Assembly (NCBI GenBank): GCA_903927905.1
Contig: CAIYOY010000383.1
Span: forward strand, 1-64,000
Length of the DNA: 64,000 nt
Direction of reading: 5' to 3'
From: an uncultured Verrucomicrobiales bacterium
GTDB taxonomy: Bacteria > Verrucomicrobiota > Verrucomicrobiia > Limisphaerales > Palsa-1400
Shown here: in pieces, positions 56,116 to 64,000 of the stretch
Numbering within the stretch: position 1 is the first letter of the stretch
Layout: each line of letters begins with the position of its first letter
Notes under the pieces: model-generated
Told to the model about the DNA's origin: nothing
The model's input: only the letters and a program-made list of their open reading frames with translations
Database searches by the model: none
Program-made: the position numbers and the translations under genes

Positions 56116-57033
56116 ATGAAAACTGGCTATTTGATTGACATGGATGGCGTGATTTACCGGGAGAATCAGCTCATTCCCGGCGCGGTGGAATTTGTCAGCG
56201 CGCTGAGCGCGACGGGCACGCCGTTTCTGTTTTTGACCAATAATTCCGCCCCGACGCCGGAAGATCTTGCCGTCCGGCTGAAGCACATGGGCATCCATAA
56301 TGTGTCGCCCCGGCACTTTTATACTTCGGCGCTGAACACGGCGGATTTTCTCAGTGAGACGGACCCAAGCTGCACGGTGTTTGTGGTGGGAGAAGGCGGG
56401 TTGCTGGCGGCATTGAATGAACGGAAGATCGCTAATGACTCGATCAAACCGCGTTATGTGGTGGTGGGGGAAGGTTCGGTTTCGATGGAGCGACTGGCCA
56501 AGGCGCATGAGTGCATTGAACGCGGCGCGCGATTGCTCGCGACCAACCCGGACAATTGGTGTCCGGTTTCCAGTGAGAAAACGCGGCCTGGTTCGGGGGC
56601 AACGGTGGCATTTTTGGAGGCCAGCACTGGTCGGCGCGCGTATTATCTGGGCAAGCCAAACAGCTATATGTTTCATCGCGCGCGCCGCAAACTGGCGGAC
56701 ATCACGCACACGGAACCGAAGCAGGTGGTGATGATTGGCGACACGATGGAGACAGACATTCGCGGCGCGTTTGAAGCCGGCATGCAATCGTATCTGGTTT
56801 TGAGCGGTTCAACGCGTTTTGAAGATTTGAGCGATTATGTTTATCAACCAACACGCTTGTTGCAAAGTGTGGCCGAACTGACCGAGGAAATTAAAACGGG
56901 TCTGCCGTCGGATGGCAAAGCCGCAGAAATTTTTCCGGGCAAAAGTTCAGACAGTCATAAATCCGGGCATCGGCATCAGACGGATATTTTTGCGTTTCAC
57001 AAACCGCGCCCCCGTCCCGCGATGACGAAGTGA
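56116..57033 (+). CDS. HAD-IIA family hydrolase (NagD-like)
   Basis: MKTGYLIDMDGVIYRENQLIPGA; LFLTNNSAPTPEDLA; VMIGDTMETDIRGAFEAGM. Confidence 0.9.
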   Translation: MKTGYLIDMDGVIYRENQLIPGAVEFVSALSATGTPFLFLTNNSAPTPEDLAVRLKHMGIHNVSPRHFYTSALNTADFLSETDPSCTVFVVGEGGLLAALNERKIANDSIKPRYVVVGEGSVSMERLAKAHECIERGARLLATNPDNWCPVSSEKTRPGSGATVAFLEASTGRRAYYLGKPNSYMFHRARRKLADITHTEPKQVVMIGDTMETDIRGAFEAGMQSYLVLSGSTRFEDLSDYVYQPTRLLQSVAELTEEIKTGLPSDGKAAEIFPGKSSDSHKSGHRHQTDIFAFHKPRPRPAMTK

Positions 57034-57052
57034 CAAGCGGCATTTTGACGGC

Positions 57053-57211
57053 AGCTCCAGAGGAGCGGACTGTCTATAGAAAAGAATTCTTAAAATTATT
57101 AAAGCTCCGTAGGAGCGATCTGTAATTCTTTAAATAAAACAACAGGTCGCTCCTACGGAGCTTTATTCGCAAGACACAACATTACTATAGACAGGCCGCT
57201 CCTCTGGAGCT
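57053..57211. repeat. Nested double inverted repeat
   Basis: Outer arms 57053-57079/57185-57211 (26/27), inner arms 57101-57123/57142-57164 (22/23). Confidence 0.92.
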
Positions 57212-57274
57212 TCCCGGTCTCCCGGCTTTCAGGGTTGAACTTTCTTCGGCAAACCCTAAACTTCTCAGCAACAG

Positions 57275-58354
57275 ATGGGAAATTCATTTGGCCAACTTTT
57301 TCGCATCACCACCTGGGGCGAGTCTCACGGTGGTGGAATCGGCGTTGTCATTGACGGCTGTCCGCCGCGCTTGAAGCTCACGGAAGCAGACATCCAGCCT
57401 GATCTTGATCGCCGCCGCCCCGGGCAATCCAAAATCGTCACTCCCCGCAAGGAAGCGGATCGTGTGCAAATTCTTTCCGGCACTTTCGGCGGAAAAACCC
57501 TCGGCACGCCCATTTCCATGTGGGTCAAAAATGAGGACATGCGGCCGGAAGCGTATTCGGAAATGGCGACCATGTTCCGCCCGTCTCACGCTGATTACAC
57601 TTACCAGGCCAAGTACGGCATTCGCAATTGGCAGGGCGGCGGGCGCACCAGTGCGCGGGAAACGATCGGTCGCGTTGCGGCCGGGGCCGTGGCCAAGAAA
57701 ATTTTGCGCGAACAATTTGGCGTCAACGTGCTGGCTTTCGTGCAACAGGTGCAGAAGCTGACGGCCAAAGTGGACGCCAATACCGTGACGTTCAAACAAG
57801 TTGAATCGAACATCGTGCGCTGCCCAGATCAAACTGCGGCGGAAAAAATGATTCGGCTGATTGAAAAAGTCCGCCGGGCCGGAGACAGTGTCGGCGGCGT
57901 GATCGAATGTGTGGCGCGAGGGGTTCCGGTGGGATGGGGCGAACCGGTGTTTGACCGCTTGGAAGCAGATTTGGCCAAGGGAATGTTGAGTCTGCCGGCG
58001 TCCAAAGGTTTTGAAATCGGTTCGGGTTTTGCTGGAACGTTGTTGACTGGTACGCAGCATAACGATGCGTTTCGTATGAAGGGCGGCAAAATCCGCACCA
58101 CGACGAATCTTTCCGGCGGCATTCAGGGTGGAATTTCCAACGGTGAGACCGTTTATTTTCGCGTCGCCTTTAAACCGGTGGCGACAGTGCTGCGTCCGCA
58201 ACAGACGGTGGATGTGAATTTCAAGAACGCCATTCTCAAAGCGCGAGGCCGTCATGATCCTTGTGTGTTGCCGCGAGCGGTGCCGATGGTGGAAGCGATG
58301 GCCGCGCTGGTGCTGGTGGATCACGCTTTGCGGCAGCGCGCGCAATGTGGGTGA
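57275..58354 (+). CDS. aroC: Chorismate synthase
   Basis: [48 protein letters not shown]. Confidence 0.96.
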   Translation: MGNSFGQLFRITTWGESHGGGIGVVIDGCPPRLKLTEADIQPDLDRRRPGQSKIVTPRKEADRVQILSGTFGGKTLGTPISMWVKNEDMRPEAYSEMATMFRPSHADYTYQAKYGIRNWQGGGRTSARETIGRVAAGAVAKKILREQFGVNVLAFVQQVQKLTAKVDANTVTFKQVESNIVRCPDQTAAEKMIRLIEKVRRAGDSVGGVIECVARGVPVGWGEPVFDRLEADLAKGMLSLPASKGFEIGSGFAGTLLTGTQHNDAFRMKGGKIRTTTNLSGGIQGGISNGETVYFRVAFKPVATVLRPQQTVDVNFKNAILKARGRHDPCVLPRAVPMVEAMAALVLVDHALRQRAQCG

Positions 58355-58365
58355 TACACCTGCGC

Positions 58366-59481
58366 TTATCTAAGCAGCCAGTACATCAGTAAATAGTACC
58401 CACCGAAGATCCAGATCACTGCCGCCATGGCTATATATGGGCCATAGGGCAAACGACTGGACCAGGCTTGTTTCCGCAAAACAATCAGTGTGATTCCCAC
58501 GGCTGCGCCGATCACGGAACTGATGGCCAGGGAAAAAATCACCGCCGGCCAGCCAAGAAATGCGCCGATGGCGGCCATGAATTTCACATCGCCCAGACCC
58601 ATCGCTTCGCGCGGCAGAATGATCCGGTCGGTCACGGCTTCCATGTACAAAACTTTTTCGGGATCAAAAGTGTCTTCGCCGATTTTCAGTTCTTCCGGCT
58701 TCAGGCACACCGCCACGTTCAGATAGCAACGATCCACCATTTCGACGGTTTTGGCCTGCAAAAGAACCGCGTCCGATTTTCGGTAGAAAAGATCATCAAA
58801 CGGAACATCCTGGTCGGGCAATTTGATTCCTTCATCGGTAAAGAAAATTTTGGCGCCCGCCGGCAGATTGATTTTCTGCCGGCCAAACAACAATTTGCCG
58901 AGGCGCAGAATGAGATACACCACCCCGCCGCCCACGGCCATGCCGAGCAGGCTTTGGCGCATGGCCGCGCCGGAATCTTGCAAGCGGTGAAATCGCGGCA
59001 GGGTAAAATGCAATGACGGCACCAGGAAGGAACAAATGAATCCGGCCGCCATCCCGCCGATGGTGATCTCGTCGGGGATGATAAAATGCTCGAAGTCAAT
59101 GAAGGTGGCGGCGATAAATCCGGCGAGCAAAAGACAGTAGGCCAGAACCAACCAAGCGGAGATCCCGCCAAAACAAATCCAGCAGGCGGCAAACATCAGT
59201 CCAGTCAACAATTCGACCAGAAAGTAACGCATGGAGATGGGCGTTTTGCAATTGGCGCATTTGCCGCCCAGCCAGAGCCAGGTGACCAGCGGGATGTTCA
59301 GATACCAGGGGATGGAATAATTACAGTGCGGACAATGTGATGGCGGGCTGACGATACTCTCGCCGCGCGGCATGCGATGGATGCAGACATTCAGAAAACT
59401 GCCGACGATGCAGCCGAACATGAAGAAGGCCAGCGACCAAAAATGAAACGGCACCCGGGCCCATGTCTCGGCATCAAACAT
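58366..59481 (-). CDS. Prepilin peptidase / A24 leader peptidase
   Basis: GCIVGSFLNVCIHRMPRGESIVSPPSHCPHC...CKTPISMRYFLVELLTG; GLGDVKFMAAIGAFLGW. Confidence 0.93.
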   Translation of the reverse strand: MFDAETWARVPFHFWSLAFFMFGCIVGSFLNVCIHRMPRGESIVSPPSHCPHCNYSIPWYLNIPLVTWLWLGGKCANCKTPISMRYFLVELLTGLMFAACWICFGGISAWLVLAYCLLLAGFIAATFIDFEHFIIPDEITIGGMAAGFICSFLVPSLHFTLPRFHRLQDSGAAMRQSLLGMAVGGGVVYLILRLGKLLFGRQKINLPAGAKIFFTDEGIKLPDQDVPFDDLFYRKSDAVLLQAKTVEMVDRCYLNVAVCLKPEELKIGEDTFDPEKVLYMEAVTDRIILPREAMGLGDVKFMAAIGAFLGWPAVIFSLAISSVIGAAVGITLIVLRKQAWSSRLPYGPYIAMAAVIWIFGGYYLLMYWLLR

Positions 59482-60487
59482 AGATATTTTTCTCCAAAGC
59501 CGCGCGCATGACTTGAATCGGAGCGGCTTGCCCGGACCAAAGCTCCAAAGCTTTCGCGCCTTGGTAAAGCAACATGCCCAGACCATTGGCCGTTTGGCAG
59601 GCGGTTCCGCCACCGGGCAAGGCCGAGGCTTTTTTAGCTTCGGCCAGCAACGGAGTTTCTGCCGGGCGATAAATCATATCATACACTCTTTTTGGCTGGC
59701 GGGTCTGGAGCCAGGCCAAATCAATCGGCAACGCGTCGCTGGATTTAAGCCCCAACGAGGTGGCGTTGATCACCAGGTCAACCGGATCATGCGGATAGCC
59801 GTATTGCAGATTAACCCCGGAACCGGACAACAAGTTGCGCAACTCGCTTTCCTTTTGTTGATTTTGGAAAACGATTTTTATTTGCTGGCCGGATTGTTCG
59901 CGACGTATTTCCAAGGCGATCTGAATGGATTTTTCTTCCGTGCGATTGGATAAAAAGAGCAGCCCAACACCTTCCTGAACCAGGCGGATGGCGGTGGCCC
60001 GGGCAGCGCCGCCAGCCCCAAGCAACAACACCGAGGCACTTTTTAAATCCGGCCATTTAAAAGATTCCTTAAGATCCTGAATAATGGCATCCGCGTCCGT
60101 GTTATAGCCGTGGCTGCGAATTTCCGTGATTTCGTCAGCGGGAACTTTTGCCAACGGAACCCATTGGCCGTTTTTATCGCGGGTTTCAAAAACGATGGTG
60201 TTCACCGCGCCCCACAATTTCGCCCGCGCATCCACCACATCCACCATGTTCAGCGCGAGTAATTTGTGTGGCACGGTCAGATTCAGCCCGAGGTATTTCA
60301 TGGCTTTCGCGCCTTCGATGGCGGCGCGCAAATCATTGGGATGCACCTCGAAAGCGACATAGCGCCAATTTAAGTTTAGAGCGGCGATGCCGGCATTTTG
60401 CATCGCGGGGGAGGCGGAATGTTTGATGGGATGGCCGTACACCGCGCAGATGCGCGTGACAGCATTGATTGCAGAACCATCCGACAT
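59474..60487 (-). CDS. aroE: Shikimate dehydrogenase
   Basis: AVYGHPIKHSASPAMQNAGIAALNL; LNLTVPHK; VLLLGAGGAARATAIRL. Confidence 0.94.
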   Translation of the reverse strand: MSDGSAINAVTRICAVYGHPIKHSASPAMQNAGIAALNLNWRYVAFEVHPNDLRAAIEGAKAMKYLGLNLTVPHKLLALNMVDVVDARAKLWGAVNTIVFETRDKNGQWVPLAKVPADEITEIRSHGYNTDADAIIQDLKESFKWPDLKSASVLLLGAGGAARATAIRLVQEGVGLLFLSNRTEEKSIQIALEIRREQSGQQIKIVFQNQQKESELRNLLSGSGVNLQYGYPHDPVDLVINATSLGLKSSDALPIDLAWLQTRQPKRVYDMIYRPAETPLLAEAKKASALPGGGTACQTANGLGMLLYQGAKALELWSGQAAPIQVMRAALEKNIYV

Positions 60488-60569
60488 AGGGAGGTTATAG
60501 GGCAAGCAGAACCGAAGTTCAAATTGCAAACTTGGCTAATTTGGAGCGGGGACGGGCCGTCCCCACTCC

Positions 60570-61352
60570 TTACTTTAGTGCACCGAACACCGTTTGCAGC
60601 AACTCCGTTGTGCGGGCGGCGGGGCTCGAACGGATTTTCGCTTCTTCCACTGCGACCAGTTTGAAGAGGCTGTCCAGGGCCTTATCCGTGACGTAACCAT
60701 CAACGTCCACCGCCTTGTTGTTCAAATATTCGGAGCCCGATTTGAGAAAGCCGCCGAAGGCATCGGAGGAGGTCAGTTGTTCCGACTTGTTCATCATCGC
60801 CTTGTAGGCTTTGGTCACGTGCGCGGCGTCGGTGGCTTTTTTCACGATGGGCAGGAACCTGACAGTCAGGTTGGTGCTGGTGGTTTTGCGAAAATAGAGG
60901 GTGGCGGCGTTGGTCGGGCCGGTCAAAATGCTTTTGGCATCGGCAATGGACATTTGTTTGACGGCATCGGCGAAAACATCCACCGCCACCGGCACGGCCT
61001 GTTCCGCCGCACGATTCATGGTCAGGACAAATTCATCGGCCATCTTTTCCTGATGCAACGTGCGCAGGGTTTTTTCCACTTTTTGCAATTTATCCGGCAT
61101 GGGGATGCGCAGAGTGGCATTGGTGAAAAACCCGTTGGTCCGGCCCAATTCGCCGACCGCGCTCTTGACGCCGTTGGCCAGGGCATCCTTCAAGGCGCCC
61201 ACCATTTGATCCTGGGAAAGCGGAACGGAGGAATCCAGGGTTTTGCCGCCGGTGATTTTGGACAAGCCAAGCTGGTCCAGCACACTCTGGGCGCGCGCCA
61301 CGTTCAAGGACAACAGTGCGGCGACCACACAAAAGGAAATAAAACGTTTCAT
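60570..61352 (-). CDS. DUF4197-family secreted protein
   Basis: Signal peptide; ALKDALANGVKSAVGELGRTNGFFTNATLRIPMPDKLQKVEKTLR. Confidence 0.8.
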   Translation of the reverse strand: MKRFISFCVVAALLSLNVARAQSVLDQLGLSKITGGKTLDSSVPLSQDQMVGALKDALANGVKSAVGELGRTNGFFTNATLRIPMPDKLQKVEKTLRTLHQEKMADEFVLTMNRAAEQAVPVAVDVFADAVKQMSIADAKSILTGPTNAATLYFRKTTSTNLTVRFLPIVKKATDAAHVTKAYKAMMNKSEQLTSSDAFGGFLKSGSEYLNNKAVDVDGYVTDKALDSLFKLVAVEEAKIRSSPAARTTELLQTVFGALK

Positions 61353-61406
61353 GCCGCCATTAAGAAGCTTTTCCGCCCGATTGGCAATTCAATTTACAGA
61401 CGGGCG

Positions 61407-62162
61407 CTATTTTTTCACCAGAAATTTTGCCTGGCCCTTGAGCCGTTGCCCGGCGCGAACCAGGGCGCGCTTGACCCCGCAAAAAAGCCAGAACGAGCCT
61501 TCATGATATCGGCGCAGATGCAATATTTTGGGAACGGCTTCGCCCTTGCGCCAAACGTAGGGATATTTCACCAGGCAGGTGTTGTACTCCGGCGGGAGCG
61601 TTCCGATCTTGAGCTCCGTTTCCCAAAGCAATTCGCGCAGGGTGATTTGATCCGGGAAAAATCCGGCCGCATGGTAGTTTTTGCTCCAGGTTTGGAGCAG
61701 TTGGACGACCTCCGGGGTTTGCCGGAAAAGCATCACGCCGCTGCTGAATTCCGGGAAGCTCGGCGGCAGATCCCTTTTCCATTTTGTTTTCGGCGTGTTC
61801 CGGATGCAATCATGGGTCAACGCCAGATCATATTTTTCCAAGAGCGTAAAAACTTCCCGGAGATCCACCACCACTTCGGTATCGGTATCCAGAAAAAGAG
61901 TTTCGGCAAAGGGCGATTGGCTGATGTAATCCACTTTTGACCGCGGATGAGGATTTTCTATCAAAGAGTGGGAGTGGAAGGGTGAGTCGCCATTGTGCGC
62001 AAACAAGCCCAACTCCAAGTCAGAGAATAAATGAACGAGCAAGCCGGGGCAAAGCCGTCGCACCGACCAGGCGGAGCGGATCGCCGATCGAATATACTTC
62101 TCCCCAGTCGCCACATAAATCACACCCTGGGCAGTGTTTGAGTTAGTTTTCATATAACGCAC
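61407..62162 (-). CDS. Glycosyltransferase-like (nucleotide-diphospho-sugar transferase) protein
   Basis: GVIYVATGEKYIRSAIRSAWSVRR; ETLFLDTDTEVVVDLREVFTLLEKYDLALTHD (DxD). Confidence 0.75.
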   Translation of the reverse strand: MRYMKTNSNTAQGVIYVATGEKYIRSAIRSAWSVRRLCPGLLVHLFSDLELGLFAHNGDSPFHSHSLIENPHPRSKVDYISQSPFAETLFLDTDTEVVVDLREVFTLLEKYDLALTHDCIRNTPKTKWKRDLPPSFPEFSSGVMLFRQTPEVVQLLQTWSKNYHAAGFFPDQITLRELLWETELKIGTLPPEYNTCLVKYPYVWRKGEAVPKILHLRRYHEGSFWLFCGVKRALVRAGQRLKGQAKFLVKK

Positions 62163-62345
62163 ACTCCGAACTCCAAACCTGAGACGGCCTGTTTGGGCCG
62201 CTGGTTACTGACGTTGTTTCTAAAAACAACAGGACAAACAATATTTTAAACTAAAATTTCCGGTGAAAGGCAAAGGTTTTCGGCCTGAATTTTAAAATTT
62301 TCACATCGGCTTGCGGTGCAAGGGCGTAGAGCTTAAATTCAGGTC

Positions 62346-62867
62346 ATGGCCAAGACATTATTGACGTTCGTGGACGATATTTACGAAGATTTGGAATTGT
62401 GGTACCCGCTGCTCCGTTTGCAGGAAGCGGGTTACGGGATGTGTTTGGCCGCGCCTGAAATCCGCACTTACGCGGGGAAGCATGGTTATCCGGCGACGAG
62501 TGATTTATTGTTGCGCGAGGCGAAGAGTGAAGATTTCTGCGGCCTGCTGATTCCGGGCGGATTCATGCCGGATAAACTGCGTCGTGATCCCAAAGTTCTT
62601 TCCCTCACGCGCGAATTTTTTGAGCAGGGCAAGCTCGTCGCCTTTATCTGTCACGGCGGCTGGATTCCGATCTCGGCGAAGATTCTCCAGGGCAAGCGAG
62701 TTACCGGTTCCCTCGGCATCAAGGATGATTTGGAAAACGCCGGAGGGATTTGGGTGAATGAGCCGGTGGTGGTGGACGGGAATTTGATCTCCAGCCGCAC
62801 GCCACGGGACCTCGCTCCGTTTGGCAGGGCGATGGTGGATTTTCTCGAAGGCAAGTTCGCAGCTTAA
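62346..62867 (+). CDS. DJ-1/PfpI family protein
   Basis: FCGLLIPGGFMPDKLRRDPKVLSLTREFFEQGKLVAFICHGGWIPISAKILQGKRVTG. Confidence 0.92.
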   Translation: MAKTLLTFVDDIYEDLELWYPLLRLQEAGYGMCLAAPEIRTYAGKHGYPATSDLLLREAKSEDFCGLLIPGGFMPDKLRRDPKVLSLTREFFEQGKLVAFICHGGWIPISAKILQGKRVTGSLGIKDDLENAGGIWVNEPVVVDGNLISSRTPRDLAPFGRAMVDFLEGKFAA

Positions 62868-63997
62868 ACTTTTGGCTCCCAGCCCGCCCGATATTCCCGT
62901 TTCCATAACGCATCCGCTTCCGGATCGCCCACGACTTTGCGCGTCGTGGCGTCGAAGTTCAGGGTGTGCCCGGTGCGATAGGCGATGTTTGCGAGGTGGC
63001 ACAGCATCGTGCTCTTCTGGCCTTCTTCGATCGGCGCGTTCGGCTTTTTCCCGCTGCGCACGCAATCAATAAAATTCTGGAAATGTAGCTTGTCCATCTT
63101 CGGACCCGGTACTTCGAGCGCGACTTTATTGTTCGGATCGTAAATTTTGTAGCGATCACCGCCGATGAACATCGTCCCCTTCTCGCCGTAAAACATCATG
63201 CCGAAAGTCTCGTTCTCAAACCCGTGCGGGTCGCAACTGTGCGATTCGAAGGTGGCTCCCTTGTCACCGAAATCATACGCCGCGATGCAGGTGTCCGGCG
63301 TTTCCTGGTCGTCTTGGAAATGATAGCGGCCACCGGTGCAACTGATGCGCTTGGGATAATCCACCTGCAAGCCCCAACGGATCACGTCCAGGCAATGGAT
63401 GCCGTTGTTGCCGACTTCGCCATTGCCCCAATGCCAGCGCCAATGCCAGTTGTACGGCACCAAGTTGTTGACATAAGGGCGTTCGGGCGCGGGTCCCTGC
63501 CAGAGGCCGAAATCCAGCGCGGCTGGCACCGGTGTCGCGTGACCGGTCCCGATGGAACCGCGCGTGTTGTTGTACCAGCAACGGCCAAAATGAACTTTGC
63601 CCAGAACGCCACTGTGGATCTTTTCAATCGCTTCCCTGATCCATGGAACGCTGCGGCGTTGCGTGCCAAGCTGGACGATGCGATTGTGTTTTTTAGCCGC
63701 CGCCACCAGCATTTCGGCTTCGTTCGGGTCATGGCTGCCCGGTTTTTCCACATAGACATGTTTGCCCGCCGAGCACGCCAAAATCGCCGCCGGCGCATGC
63801 CAATGATTCGGCGTGGCGATGGAGACGGCGTCCACCGATTTGTCCTCCAGCATCTGGCGAAAATCGGCCACGCCTTTTGGGTTATGGCCCTTCTTCTTCG
63901 CCGCGTCCACCGCCTTGCTCAGCGCCTGGCTGTCAACATCACAGATATAGGCAATCTCCACGTTGGGCAAGCCGCCGAACATGCTGAGATGGGTCAT
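62864..63997 (-). CDS. Gfo/Idh/MocA family oxidoreductase, partial (5' end beyond window)
   Basis: EIAYICDVDSQALSKAVDAAKKKG; VSIATPNHWHAPAAILACSAGKHVYVEKPGSHDPNEAE. Confidence 0.93.
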   Translation of the reverse strand: MTHLSMFGGLPNVEIAYICDVDSQALSKAVDAAKKKGHNPKGVADFRQMLEDKSVDAVSIATPNHWHAPAAILACSAGKHVYVEKPGSHDPNEAEMLVAAAKKHNRIVQLGTQRRSVPWIREAIEKIHSGVLGKVHFGRCWYNNTRGSIGTGHATPVPAALDFGLWQGPAPERPYVNNLVPYNWHWRWHWGNGEVGNNGIHCLDVIRWGLQVDYPKRISCTGGRYHFQDDQETPDTCIAAYDFGDKGATFESHSCDPHGFENETFGMMFYGEKGTMFIGGDRYKIYDPNNKVALEVPGPKMDKLHFQNFIDCVRSGKKPNAPIEEGQKSTMLCHLANIAYRTGHTLNFDATTRKVVGDPEADALWKREYRAGWEPKV

Positions 63998-64000
63998 GCC

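Noticed and set aside
60594-61940. 448-aa plus-strand ORF
   Set aside because: Antisense to the DUF4197 and glycosyltransferase-like genes, both with convincing motifs and signal peptide.

Overview
The window is a GC-moderate bacterial chromosome segment. It looks like Verrucomicrobiota (Pedosphaera/Limisphaerales-like), inferred from PVC-type cytochrome/HEAT dehydrogenases, [22 protein letters not shown] prepilin-like proteins and large secreted proteins ending in FYxLRxP. About 50 CDSs can be supported. Core functions include UppP, MnmE, TopB-like topoisomerase, LpxI, KdsD-type isomerase, AroC, AroE, prepilin peptidase, GlcF, 6-phosphofructokinase, an Mla/MCE transporter and a sugar kinase-MurQ fusion. 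There is a dense hybrid histidine-kinase block at 35-48 kb. An accessory/defence-like island at 22.2-26.7 kb holds a truncated Dam-type methylase, a HARE-HTH nuclease, a PD-(D/E)XK nuclease, an MNT-HEPN pair and an NTase pair. A Phd/RelE toxin-antitoxin pair lies at 52 kb. The most unusual layer is the repeat content: (i) a 160-bp MITE with 16-bp TIRs and an 8-bp TSD that contains the stop codon of a prepilin-like gene; (ii) dispersed degenerate period-7 (STRR-like) and period-10 tandem repeats, including an identical 25-mer found once inside a CDS and once intergenically; (iii) a palindromic repeat inserted in frame in MnmE; (iv) a nested double inverted repeat upstream of aroC; (v) two strong intergenic palindromes sharing the core TGTAAC-N4-GTTACA. 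No tRNA, rRNA or CRISPR was recognised. All homology statements are from reading the sequence, not from database searches.
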